A stretch of DNA of 53,011 nt from Prorocentrum cordatum (GCA_963575745.1 CAUYUJ010019279.1:130140-183150), one strand, 5' to 3'. Counted from the first letter of the stretch, positions 32,079 through 42,725 are shown. The notes: generated by a model not told the origin, from the sequence alone. A program made the numbers and translations.

Positions 32079-32684
32079 CTACCACGCGCACGCCCAATGA
32101 TGCCTTCTACGTTTCCGTGTCCTGCTTCCCACAATTGATCTCGCAATGCTAATCGCTGTGTCCAGAGCAGCGACTTCGGCATTGAAAACTGAGCAGGCTG
32201 GTTGTAGTTGCTGGCCGATGGCCACGAGCGGCCTCGTCTTGATAGCGCCGTGCTCATGGGCCACAATCATGAGCACAGTAGCAATGGCTCCACGACCGTC
32301 TTTGAAAGCTCCGTCCGAGAAGAAAACCTGCAGCCCCCAGGAAGACAGTGGCGCTTCTATCGCCATGTCTTCGCATAAGGTGTCGTGGTCCGCGTTGTGC
32401 GTCAATGCGCAACTGGCAACGTGGTCTGCTGCGGCGTTGCGCTCCCCGGGCCTCCAATCCACAGAATCCAGGAATAAACCTTTGTGTTCAAAATGGTGGT
32501 TGAACAAATAACGCACATTCGTGCGGATACGGCCTCGCGGCCCCCGGTAATACTCGTTCTCCACGCCCTCAATGTCATTGCCGATGTCCGCCAACACCTT
32601 GTTGTCAACGACGAATTCTAATTGAGGCTTCGACGCGGTCGTTGACCGCAGGCTGTCCCTTGGCAAGGCGCGGGGTAAAGGCAT
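32079..32684 (-). pseudogene. LINE RNase H, halves in swapped order
   Basis: A single 201-codon frame. The first half reads LEFVVDNKVLADIGNDIEGV (like the third acidic residue, DSxxV) and then FLDSVDWRPGERNAAADHVA (like the C-terminal RNase H motif with the last Asp). The second half reads WGLQVFFSDGAFKDGRGAIA (first Asp, DGA) and then CSVFNAEVAALDTAISIA (Glu helix). Standard RNase H order is Asp1, Glu2, Asp3, Asp4; here it is Asp3, Asp4, Asp1, Glu2, all uninterrupted. This is either a circular permutation or two half-domains. Confidence 0.7.
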
Positions 32685-32688
32685 GCAC

Positions 32689-33452
32689 TCAAGACTCCAA
32701 TCGTTCGTCTGGGTTCTCCCGGTGAGTGGCGCGCGCGGCTGCTCCTGCGACGCGGCCTCGCGCGCGCCCGGGAGCCAAGGCAGCGCGTGCTTCCCTAACG
32801 AACTTTCTCTGACCCTTCATCCACTCCTCCTTGCACTGGGCGTCGCCCAAACGCTCGCGCCACTGACCGCCCCAAGTTTCGAAGAAGATCGCGTCCTCAA
32901 CTATCTGCTGTCCTCTGTGCCTGTGAACTCCGAAGGCAGCGCGGCGCGCTGTGGGGGCGCCCTTCAACGTGCCCCGCCACTCCCGGCCACGGTCAACTCG
33001 ACTGCACGAAGCCAAATGGTCCGTGGTCTTCTCTTTCCATGCGCGCGCATGCGCGCGAGGATAGTCGCGCGCATGGGGGCGAAGTTTGAATGCGTGAAAC
33101 ACTTGTCCAATTGATGCGCAGTCCGCCGGTTGAACTCCGTGGGGCCCTCTCACGGCCGACGTCTGAACTTAAGCGCTCGCCTCAAAAGGTCTCCTTCCCG
33201 ACGGAGTGCGTCTTGCAGCGCGGCATTGCCCCAGTGCACCACGGGGGCGAGAAAGAGCGCGCACGCTCGCGGCACGCCGGCGTAAGCGCGTAATTTCGAA
33301 ATCACCAGCGCCTTGCCCCGGAATGGTTTCTGACATTTGAAATGACACTTTTCTGCCTTGCCGAATCTATGCTCGATCAGCTCTGCAGTCGGGCTCTCCA
33401 GAATGAACAGCCCCCCAAACACTTCAATTCGAGAAGCGCTTTTGCACAACAA
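32689..33452 (-). pseudogene. LINE thumb/connector region
   Basis: The frame 33452-33150 gives GKALVISKLRAYAGVPRACA, FLAPVVHWGNAALQDALRRE and GDLLRRALKF. The following frame (33153-32689) gives FETWGGQWRERLGD and EEWMKGQRKFVREARAAL. Both fit the region between RT and RNase H in dinoflagellate LINEs. The two pieces overlap by a frame change. Confidence 0.65.
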
Positions 33453-33459
33453 ACCGGTG

Positions 33460-34390
33460 CCATTTCCATAGATCCGAAGATTTCGCGGCCTCAGTGCAAC
33501 GCCCGCCGCTCAAACTTCCAGCGACGATGGTTTCCATGCCCATCCATAGTTATCTCTGGACACTGCTGTCATTGCCGCCGTTATAAACTGCCTTTCGCGT
33601 ACGCCCGATGCAAGTATGAATGCATTGTCGACCCAGCTAATATGTGCAATCGCCCGACCCGTCCTACGCAACAAGCCCGCAACCTAAAACATCTCACTCC
33701 CTTGCCAACAGCTCCAAGGCAGCATCGAACATCTGGACAAACACCGAAGGCTCAAATTTGCCTCCTGTCCGCATGCCCTTTCCCATCGACACGCCGCCTG
33801 TCGTCGCAATGCCGAGTGCGTTGAGGGAAACCTTCAGGTCGTGGTAGTCCCTAGCGAGGGACAGCACTTGGTGAGCACTCGCACCTGCCTCCCAGAGATG
33901 TCCAAACATGTCAACGTGCTCCACAGAGTCGAAGACCGTGCGTATGCCTCGAGATCCTAAAATCAAATGTGTGTTCGGCCCATTTCGTAGAATAGCATGC
34001 GGATTCATAGCGAACTGCAAAACAATCGTCGACAGAAGCTCCACGCTTGTACCCATAGCAGCGTGAATTCCCCGGGGCCTGGGTGCATCTGGATATTGCT
34101 GTGTAGACTTTGGCCCCGTGCCATTTGCAAATGTGGTCAATGATTCCTACCCAGCGAAAGTCTTTGAAATATTGCTGACACGCCACCTTCGGCGCCCCCA
34201 GAAGTTCGAACACATGCCAACTATCCATGATACGCGTGTACCAGAAAATGTCATTAAACCGCTCCTGGACCAAAAATATCGCACAATCGGGGCGTCATCC
34301 AATAAGGCACCTGGCGCCAGGCAGCCACTTCCAGAAAATCCGCACCAGGCGCCGCGGCACCCCGCAAACTGAAAGCTGATCAACTAAAGT
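33460..34390 (-). pseudogene. LINE reverse transcriptase fingers/palm
   Basis: Fingers: RPDCAIFLVQERFNDIFWYT. Motif A: RTVFDSVEHVDMFGHLWEAG. Motif B: GMRTGGKFEPSVFVQMFDAA (33694-34140 frame). Motif C appears in another frame near 33620-33655 as AHISWVDNAFILASG, with Asp-Asn where most RTs have Asp-Asp, followed by MTAVSRDNYGWAWKPSSLEV. At least two frame changes are needed. It would copy element RNA at the nicked target. Confidence 0.8.
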
Positions 34391-34399
34391 CGGTGAAAT

Positions 34400-34884
34400 A
34401 TGGTTGATGGACAGGGTGCCCGTCTAGTGAACATGCCTGCGACGTGGATCTCAATACTGTCAACAAGGATTCCCAAGCTGCTGTGTGCTCAGGAGTCCGT
34501 CGCGAAATTGTCCTCCGCAAGCTTCTCCCATGCATCTGCCCATTGCGCGCGGTCCGCAGTAGATGCCCCGTCGAAAGTTAGGATGGTGGGTGGAGCGAAA
34601 TTGTTGCCACCTGAACTCTTCGCAAGGCCTTGCCATGCCTCGCGTGCTTGAATGCCTTTCCCTTTTCGTGCGCACTGTGTGTGGACAGACTTGGCTCGCG
34701 CTCTCAAGCGCTCGGCTGAAACTGCCTCCGCCGCCACTGCATCCTCATCAAAAAATGGTCGCATCAAAAGATGTTCGGTCGCCCTGGAAGGCCGCCTGAA
34801 CCGCGCCAACACACCTCTGCAAATCAGCGGTGCTGCGTTCCACCCTGCTCTGGGAAATGGCGTGCAAGAAGCACGCTTTGTCAA
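34400..34884 (-). pseudogene. LINE linker before the RT domain
   Basis: The minus-strand frame contains LRARAKSVHTQCARKGKGIQ and TFDGASTADRAQWADAWEKL before a stop. Charged, helical sequence of this type links endonuclease and RT in these elements. It joins the RT region by a frame change near 34390. Confidence 0.55.
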
Positions 34885-34911
34885 CTAAAGCATGGACATC
34901 CCAATCATTCA

Positions 34912-36197
34912 TCAAATTCCGCGCGATCTTCCGCAACGGTGTAGCTTAGTCAGCTGCAGCAAACAATGGGGCAACCAACTCCCCCACAACTGGAGAGTGG
35001 TATGATTTGCATGATTCTGCTCTTGGCACTCCGTCGATGTCACAATCCAGCTTAGCATGGAACTCATCTGGCAATGGAGAACAAGTGCAATCGATTTGCG
35101 GTTTCGTCCGCGATGTCCGTTTTCGTCCAGCATTGGCAAACACAGATTTTCCAAGTCAGCGCTACCAAAAGCATTGTGCACCCGCAGCTGCAGAGAAGCG
35201 AGAAAATCCAACAACGCGCGCTGCATACCACGCCTGCGCGACCGCAGCGATCGTGCCACAATGCGCCCCGTGGTATTCTCAACGTGTGGCAGCAAAGAAA
35301 CATTGGCGTCACGTCCAACAAATAGCGTGGGTGATCTCCCTGCCTGCCTCACTTTGTGCTGCGCGGTCCCGATGGCACCCGGTAAACCCTGGAGTGTGTC
35401 CGACCCCGCACGCTCAGCAGTGCCGTAGTCCAACGCGCGCCCTGAAGCAATGATGAGGCTGTCCACGACTACCACACCCCAGTAGGCGCCAAACATCTCC
35501 CACCGCATGTGTCCACCATGGAGGTCGGCAGCAAGAGGGCGACAGCACTGGAAGAAGTGGTAAGAACGGCTAGCCCATAGTGAGAGCAAACACCCCATCG
35601 AGGCACTTCCTGTAAGGAAACGAAGATATTATCACCATAGCGCCAGCGTAGATCTTTCAAGACATGCCGCAATCGTCCTACAGGTTGTTTCTGAATATTC
35701 CACGAAATAAAACTGCATTTGAATTCTGACCGAGTCGCTCCAGAATCGCCGCCAACCGAAAATATTCCCGGCGCAGACGTCGGGATGGATGGCACAAAGC
35801 GTGAGCGATGAGAAAGTAAGGATTCATGCATACAGGCGAGTTGGCCTTGAAGGTGTTCAAGTCGACGCTGAAATGGGGCAAGACGTTCGGCAACCAAGTG
35901 CTACACGCGTCTGCGGAGAGGCTCGATCCGGCCTTGCACCTCGGAGCGCACGACCTCAGCTAAGTCTGCATCGATACCTAGCTCATTCAAAGCCTCATCC
36001 AAGGATGCATGCAATAATGCTTCGATGTCGGTCCTCAGATTGCCGACCTTCTCCAACCCTCCATGCAAATTCTGCTGTAGCACAGCAAGCTCTCCTGGCT
36101 CAAACATGCCACCATAATGCAATCCAGCAGCGCCCATATCCGGCAGCAGGCAGCCTCGAGGGCAGCACGTCGGCGCGGCGGCGGCAAGATGTGGCAA
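34912..36197 (-). pseudogene. LINE N-terminus and AP-endonuclease-like (EEP) domain
   Basis: The first frame (36197-35901) is a charged helical segment (LHGGLEKVGNLRTDIEALLH). The second (35897-35469) gives FISWNIQKQPVGRLRHVLKD and then VSLQEVPRW, the EEP WN and LQE motifs. The third (35598-34912) gives TLFVGRDANVSLL, in the place of GDxN. A frame ending at 34946 gives LPDEFHAKLDCDIDG and KSYHSPVV, where the terminal SDH motif appears as SYH. The domain would nick target DNA; loss of the last Asp suggests inactivity. Confidence 0.75.
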
Positions 36198-36213
36198 GTT
36201 GTGGCAAGATGTG

Positions 36214-36227
36214 GCTGCGCAGAGCTT
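36214..36227. repeat. Candidate target-site duplication, right copy
   Basis: Identical to 32033-32046. It lies at the 5' end of the LINE. Confidence 0.65.
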
Positions 36228-36405
36228 AGCAGGACTTAGAAGACTTATCAGACCTTAACTGTGCTGGGCGGCGCTAATCATGGCAGGATTCAGCATGGCC
36301 AAAAGGGCGTCGGAGTGCCGCGCAAAGCTTGGCTGGGCCCAGGAGCGTTCAGCTGCGCTTGGCCGCGCCTAGCAGGGCTTGGTAGAGATTGCCGTTCCCA
36401 TCTAA
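36228..36405. repeat. CTTAGCAGGGC satellite, right part
   Basis: Continues the satellite interrupted by the LINE (AGCAGGACTTAGAAGACT, CTAGCAGGGCTTGGTAGAG). It ends where the inverted terminal module at 36411 begins. Confidence 0.8.
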
Positions 36406-36410
36406 ATCAC

Positions 36411-37500
36411 TCTGGCGAAGGACCCAACCATATGCAGTTGTGAGCACCGTCTTTTTGGGCGTCAACTCTAGGGAATCTCCTCATGGGGCCATGAGCCATG
36501 CGAAGGGTGTGTCGATGCGGAGCGGGACCGCCACGCGGGCGCTGCCACTTGGGCTTTACGCGGAACCCACTATGGGGCTGCGAAGCGAATGATGGGGTAC
36601 GCCGCAGTGGGGCAGCACCGACAGGACCTTTGGCGGAGCCCCCCATGGGGCCGCGAAGCGCAGGAGCAGGGCGGGGGAAACGCGTGCGGACACTGCCACT
36701 GAGGTCTTCGGTGGAGCTCCCTATCGGGCCACGAAACGCTGCATTGGGCGGGGGGGCGCTTGCAAACGCAGCCACTTGGGCCTTCGGTGGGGCCCCCAAT
36801 GGGGCCACGAAACGCAGTGCTGGGTGTGGGAACCACCGGCGGACACCGACACTGAGGCCTTCGGTAGAGCTCCCCATGGGACAACGAGGCGCTGCGCAGC
36901 GTGAGGCAGCCGCATGCAAGAGCAGCCACTGAACACTTCGGTGGAGCTCCTTATGAGGTCACCAAACGCTGCACTTGGATGGCAGAAACGGATGCGAGCG
37001 CAGCTACTGGGGCCTTAGGTTGAACTCAATATGCTGTACCGGGTGCGGGAGACGCATGTGAACAAAGCCGCTGGGGCCGTCGATGGAGCTCCCTACGGGG
37101 CCGCGAATCGTTGGGCTAGGCGGGGGCGGCGCAGCATAAAGAGGGCAGGGGCAAGGAGGGGAGGTCCCCACGGGGCCGCGAAACGCTGCGCAGCGGGTGG
37201 GCCCGCATTCGAGAGCAGCCTCCGGGGTCTTCGGTGTCATGCGGGGCCGCGAAACGCCGTTCAGCGCGGGGGCTCCGCATGCGAGCGCAGCCAGGGCCTT
37301 CGACGAAGCTCCCTATGGGGCCACGAAACGCTGCGCAGCGCGGGGGTCCCGCATGCGAGAGCAGCCATTGGGGCCATCGACGATGCTCCCTATGGGGCCA
37401 CGAAGCGCTGTGCAGCGCGGGGGCCCCGCATGCGAGAGCAGCCACTGGGGCCATCGGCGGAGCCCCCGATGGGACCACGAGAGGCTGCACTGGATGAGGA
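36411..37500 (-). repeat. 77-bp tandem array (minus sense) with terminal module
   Basis: It begins with TCTGGCGAAGGACCCAACC and CATATGCAGTTG, the reverse complement of the end module at 26.65 kb. GTGGAGCTCC-type cores then recur at 36714, 36790, 36867, 36944 and 37022 (about 77 bp), becoming irregular to about 37490. The core is the reverse complement of that in the 89-bp arrays; the shorter unit lacks part of the CATGCG/GGCACACC segment. Confidence 0.8.
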
Positions 37501-37559
37501 AGCAGCACGCTGCTGAGGTCAGAGGCAGGGAAGGGGGGGGATAGGAGACGCGGGGACCG

Positions 37560-38140
37560 CCTTTTCAAAACGAAGACCCAACGACCGGATGGTTGGGAAA
37601 CCATTCACAAGACCCCATGTTAACTTGTAAATCCAATCGACCTCCGCAAAGGGTGCATTTGAGTTCCCAAGACTGCCTTGCGGATTTGAAAGTGGACAAC
37701 TGAAAACCGCACGCGCGCGCGCGCGTCCACGCAAAGGTCAGTCTGCATGGCCTGCGCGGAACAGAGAAACACGACACATCTGTGTGAATTGGAAGCCCAA
37801 TCGCCCTGTAGAAATTTCATGTTAGCATCCAAGCTGGCATGTCGACTTTGGTATCGTGGACAAGACAGGACTCTCCACGCGCGCTTGCGCTTGCACTCGG
37901 GGGTTCTGGATTGCCCATAACCGAAAACAATCACATGCACCAGATCCCGTTTGACAATGAAGACCAAATTGGTCGCCGTCTAGGGTTCATTTTGGTTCCA
38001 GATCAACGCCGCGGCTTATTCTGACGGAGCAGAACTCCCCGCGCATGCGGACATGTCTGCATGTCCCAGAAAACAAAGCCTACACAAAAAGCATGTCACC
38101 TCGGAAAACCAATCGGTCACCGCTGCGGGCCCACATTTGT
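37560..38140. repeat. ~155-bp palindrome-bearing satellite, three copies
   Basis: CG-rich palindromic cores lie at about 37715, 37882 and 38040, in units with GGAAGCCCAATCG and AACCAATCGGTCACC blocks. They match the larger array at 39.0-40.9 kb. Confidence 0.7.
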
Positions 38141-38239
38141 TCTTAACCACCCTGCGTTGGGTCATCATTTTGAAGAGACAGCGCCCCGCGTGCATCTCTC
38201 TTTCCTCCTTGCCCTATCTCCCATTCCTGTTTTTTCCCC

Positions 38240-38970
38240 CACATGCCCATGTCTGCACACCCCTTGCACGTTTCGTGGCCCCATGGGGAGCTCCACCGAT
38301 TCCCCAGTGGCAGCGTTCGCATGCATGACCCCCGCCCAGTTCGGCACACTCCTCACACGTTCCGTGGCCCCATGAGGAGCTCCACTCAAGGCATCAATGG
38401 CAGGGTGCGCATGCGGTTCCCCGCCCACTGCGGCACACCCCTCGCACGCTCCGCAGCCCCATAGGGAGCTCCACCGAAGACCCTAGTGGCAGGGTTCGCG
38501 CGCGGTTCCCCGCCCATTCGGCACACCCCTCACACGTTTCGTGGCCCCATCAGGAGCTCCACCGAAGACCACAGTGGCAGGGTTCGCATGCGGTTCCCCG
38601 CCCATTGCGGCACAGCCCCGACACGCTTCGTTCCCCCATCGGCTACCGATGGCCTCAGTGGCAGGGTTCGAATGCGGTTCCCCGCCCTTTTCGGCACACA
38701 CCTCACATGTTTCGTGGCCCCATAGGGAGCTCCACCGAAGGCCCTGGTGGCAGAGTGCGCATGTGGTTCCCCGCCCAGTTCGGCACACCCCTCACACGCT
38801 TCGTGGCCGCGTAGGGAGCTCCACCGACTGCCCCAGTGGCAGGGTTCGCATGCGGATCCCCGCCCATTTCGGAACACCCCACACGCTTCGTAGCCCCATA
38901 GGGAGCTCCACCGAACGCGGTGCCACAACGCGGTATTTACAACTTCATATGGTTGCGTCCTTCGACAAGA
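38240..38970 (+). repeat. 89-bp tandem array (plus sense) with terminal module
   Basis: GAGCTCCACCGA cores lie at 38288, 38377, 38466, 38554, 38727, 38816 and 38903, with one degenerate unit between 38554 and 38727; spacing is 87-89 bp. It ends with CGGTATTTACAACTTCATAT and GGTTGCGTCCTTCGACAAGA (38931-38970), the same module as at 26.65 kb and the inverse of 36411-36449. Short open frames across it are repeat artefacts. Confidence 0.85.
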
Positions 38971-39019
38971 TCAGCTTAAAGATCACACGGTTGCCTTTCC
39001 ACTGGTGAACAATACACCA

Positions 39020-40960
39020 AACATCAAATTATATTAGAAACCCAACCTGCAAGCGTAAAGTGATCACGTTGATTCACATGCAGTCATGGCGACCCACCTA
39101 TAGTGGACAGTGCAGGACTCCCCGCGCGACCGAACTGGGAGTCCTGGACTATATACGATGCAAGAGAAACATCAATCCAAATGCCTGCTTGGAAGTCCAC
39201 TCTGTCACCGCTAACAGTTGGCGACAGTTTCCAAGCAAACATGCCAAATTCTCGATCCCGTTGAGCATAGGACTCTCGGGGCGCGCCGCGGGCGGGGATA
39301 TCCGAATTGCCCGCAATACAAACCAAACGCCGAAACTAATGATACCTTGGGGAACCAATTTGTCACCACTGAGGGTGCACTTGGAATCTTTCCGGCTGGC
39401 AACGCAGAAATTCGAGCGCGCGCGCGGGCGCGCGCGCGCGCGGGGAGTTCTGCGTCATCGAATTTACAGAACAGGCATAAAAGGCCCGCGTCAAGTTGGA
39501 AGCCCGACTGGCCACTGTTAAGAATTCGACCCAGTGCTCAGACCATCTTGGCACCTGGTCACGCGTGGACAATACAGAACGCCCCGGGTGCGCGAGCGCC
39601 GCGCGGGGTGCTCAGTATTGCGCATATATATATATATATATATGTACGCCAGAACGCATTTTAGCTTGAAAACAGCTCCTGCCGCAGTAGAGAACTGATG
39701 ATCCTCGTCATGTCAGCACGGCCACGTTTCTATCGTAGGCAATTCAGCGCGCCCACGGCCGCCCGCGCAGGGAACTCTGAATCGCTCATACAGGAAACAT
39801 GCATCAACATCGACATCAACTTGAGGCTCAATGTAGTTTCCACGCCAACATTGCGACGTCCCCCCTGCTCACGACACAGACCTCCCCACGCGCGAGCGCG
39901 CGGGCGCGGCGGCGCGGGGCTTTCTACCTTGTCAACCAAGACGTACACGAAGCCCATGTCAACTTGCAAATCACGCCAAGGGTTCAGTTTAATTGCCAGA
40001 AAAATACCGCTGAGCATTGCAAAACTCATGTGCGCGCGTCCGCGATCCAGCGTAGGGAGTTCTGCTTTTTCCGCATTAGATAAGCGACCATGCTGGCCTG
40101 GGAGCTGCAAGGTTGACATGGTTTCTGTTGTATGTTTTGCATATGTGGGCAATACAAATCTCCCGGCGAACGCGCGTCCGCGCGTGCGCGCGGGGGGTAC
40201 AGTATTGTCCACAATCGAAAGATCTTCGTGTTAGCGTGGAGGCTACATCCATCGTTTAACGATAACTGATTAGATTTCCGAATCAGCATTGGTTCTGGCG
40301 CATGCCTTGTATAATGGACGATACAGAACTCCCAGCGCCCGCGCGCGCATAGGGAGTTCTGCATGTCCATAAAAGAAAGATCACCTTGTTTGAATGGGAA
40401 CCAGAATGGATCGGTTCAGGCGGTAGATGGTATGAAAACATTCACCTGGTATCTGCAATTTGTGTTGGGATATTGGTAACGCAGAACTACCCGCGCGCGC
40501 GTGTGTGGATCTATGATGTAGTGTCAGCAGTAGACATGTCGTCATGTTGAATTGAAAACCAGAGTGAAAGCTCAACAACGGCAGATCTGATGTTTCAACA
40601 ATGCATGGTCTCTGTTGTATGTTTTGCATTGCGGGCAAAACTGAACTTCCCTTCCGCGCGCGCGCGAGCGTCCGCGCGCTTAAGGGGCACTGCAATGTTA
40701 ACAATAGAAACGCCGGCGTGTTAGCCTAGAAACAAAAATCAACCCTCACCCGTGACTGAATGAGTTTTGCAAATCACATGGTTTCTGATCTACGTGCTGC
40801 ACTATGGGCAGTACAGAACTAACTCATCACGCGCACATGGTCATTTCTTTATTGCCCTCCACCGAGAAGTCGCAATCTGGAAACTAGCAACTAGTGACTC
40901 CATAACAGTGGCCCGTGCAATTTCAAAGTGCGCATGGGGACTGGTGTACACCACGCGAAA
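39020..40960. repeat. ~155-bp satellite with CG palindrome in each unit
   Basis: About 12 units. The palindromic centres fall near 39125, 39285, 39430, 39595, 39760, 39900, 40045, 40180, 40345, 40490, 40660 and 40830 (mean spacing about 155 bp). A typical centre is CAGAACTCCC, then (CG)n, then GGGGAGTTCTG, flanked by GGGCAATACAG and GCATTGTC-like sequence. Units are much diverged. A TA microsatellite (39626-39642) interrupts one. No gene. Confidence 0.8.
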
Positions 40961-41149
40961 TGCTTAAGAAATCATGGGTTAAGAAATTCATAGTCTCAGA
41001 ACTGGAGTAAAAACCCAACATTTCTATACAAATCTTAGGTTTTACATTGAAGCGTTAAGAATAATCGAGACTCTGGACGAAAACGTAAGTTTTCTTAAGC
41101 ATCGCCGAAGGTGTATGCTTCTGTGGAGTGGGCCATGCAGAGCTGCCCG

Positions 41150-41480
41150 ACATCCGGGCGGGGCGCTCCGAGGGGGTCCGCGTCGAGCTCTCCGCCCCTG
41201 GCAAGCACGGCACTTTGGATGCTCGTTCTGGGGACCTTCCTGGAGCCACTCGCTCCACTCGTGCGTCGAAGCTGCGTCGAACGTCAGTCGATTTGGGTCG
41301 ACCCTGAGTCGAACCTGAGTCGAACTTGAGTCGAACTTGAGTCGAACTGGGGTCGAACAGATCCGTTAGGTGGGCTCCAGGAAGGTCCCCGAAACGAGCA
41401 TCGAAGGCACTGCTTCCACCGCAAGTGCACAGAGCTCCGCGGGCGCGCGCGAACGGCTGGCGCGACAGCGGCGCGCCGGC
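41150..41480. repeat. Foldback with GAGTCGAAC tandem loop
   Basis: Inner arms 41201-41247 and 41373-41413 pair through GATGCTCGTTCTGGGGACCT against its complement, ending GGAGCC/GGCTCC. Pairing continues outwards through GAGCTCT/AGAGCTC. The loop (41280-41360) holds about six units of a 12-bp GAGTCGAACCTT repeat. Confidence 0.75.
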
Positions 41481-41490
41481 GCGCTTGTTT

Positions 41491-41672
41491 CGGGGATGGA
41501 CAGAACCCCCTTTAGCAAAACGTGGTTTAGTGAAAACGACCTCGGGCCCAACTCTGGCGGGCGAACGCGTGGAAACTGACGGCCACGGCGCCCTCTCGAG
41601 AACCGAAAACGGACAATTCACTAATCGACGACGTGTCACTATTGGGGGTTCTGTCCAGCCCCGATTGTTGCG
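41491..41672. repeat. Foldback element
   Basis: The left end GGGATGGACAGAACCCCC pairs with the right end GGGGGTTCTGTCCAGCCCC; further pairing includes AGTGAA/TTCACT. It abuts the previous foldback. Confidence 0.75.
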
Positions 41673-41699
41673 CGTTCCACCATATGGTGGCGATGTGTA

Positions 41700-42010
41700 A
41701 GAGCGCACGTAATGCAAATGTTGGGAATCCAATCGGCGTGCGCGCAATGTGTATGTTGATCCAGGACAGCGCGACGGCTATCCCACTATTACGCACGTTA
41801 CGTAAACGTTGGGAATCCAATCGGCGTGCGCGCAGTATGCGCACGTTGATCCAGGACAACGTGAAGACTTTCCCGCCGTTAAAATACAAGACTACCACCC
41901 ACCGCGCGCTGCACGCTACAACAAACCATGCGGGAGACATGTGCGACACGCACCTAAGGTAGGACATATAACCTGTGCGCACACATTGCGTTGGGAAACC
42001 GATCGAACAA
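41700..42010. repeat. 88-bp direct repeat, two good copies and a remnant
   Basis: GTTGGGAATCCAATCGGCG then TGCGCGCA occurs at 41720 and 41808, with TTGATCCAGGACA further on in both. A third, weaker match (GTTGGGAAACCGATCG) lies near 41990. Sequence 42010-42250 shows nothing clear. Confidence 0.75.
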
Positions 42011-42277
42011 GTCCGTAGGACCCGACGGAATGCTCGATCAATCTACTGAGAACGCGACAAATCGACGAACCCACGGTGGCAAAAATAGAAGGCTGAGAGA
42101 ATCAGAGTGAATCGCATATAACACCTAATATCCCCAAATTACCGACGATTTGCTGAAGAAGTCCACGGAACTCCAGGGAACCACACTGAAAACGCTCGCG
42201 ATATGGAAACTGCTTCAGAACGCAAAGCGAATCAGCTCATGCAGCACTGCAAGTAAGATCTGAGTTTAGACTTAGAA

Positions 42278-42630
42278 TTATTGGGCAATTCGATATCGCA
42301 GTGGTTCTCCTGCGGCAGCATCATCAGCATCATCATCATCGCCATCATCGTCGTCGTCGGCGTCATCATCATCCTCACCATCATCAGCATCACCAGCAGC
42401 AGCAGCATCATCACCGTCATCATCATAATCACCACCATCATCAACATCATCATCGTCGTCGTCGTCGCAATCATCCCAGTCATCCTCATAAGCATGATCA
42501 TCCTCATCACGGCCCACCCAAGCCTGGAGGCACGAGGTATCACGCACGACGGCCTCCTGCGCCCCCTCGAGCAATCGCCAACCAGGAAGCTCGGCTGACA
42601 CGGTGGCCGGACTTGCCGCAGGCAGCTGCA
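42278..42630 (-). CDS. Possible last exon: acidic Asp-rich C-terminus
   Basis: The minus-strand frame enters after a possible CAG acceptor (near 42629) with LPAASPATVSAELPGWRLLE and GAQEAVVRDTSCLQAWVGRD, then becomes an Asp-rich tail (DDDD runs with Ala/Gly) and ends RYRIAQ-stop. The first ~45 codons have ordinary protein composition; the tail is encoded by a GAT/GAC/GTC triplet repeat (42315-42500). It could be a real acidic tail or a chance frame through an ATC microsatellite. No family is recognised. Confidence 0.3.
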
Positions 42631-42725
42631 TGTACACGCACACAGGTGTGAACATATGCAAGTATACCGAATGTGATAGTGGTATCGCTGGTTCGTGAGG
42701 TCGTGAGGCAGTGCAACCAATCGGC

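Larger units (their letters stand above)
32047..36213 (-). mobile_element. LINE (non-LTR retrotransposon), EEP-RT-RNase H, decayed
   Basis: About 4.17 kb. In minus-strand order: an N-terminal segment, an endonuclease/exonuclease/phosphatase domain, a linker, reverse transcriptase, a thumb/connector, and RNase H near the 3' end. It is bounded by a 14-bp direct repeat and inserted in CTTAGCAGGGC satellite. The 5' end starts with three ~10-bp GTGGCAAGAT units (plus-strand view, 36181-36210). No poly-A tail is seen. Several frame changes and stops make it non-autonomous now. The domain order and many motifs fit LINEs common in dinoflagellates. Confidence 0.85.

Noticed and set aside
38053-39008. 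Several 70-155 codon frames on both strands with repeated peptides
   Set aside because: The repeated peptides follow the 89-bp DNA repeat, and all frames show the same periodicity.
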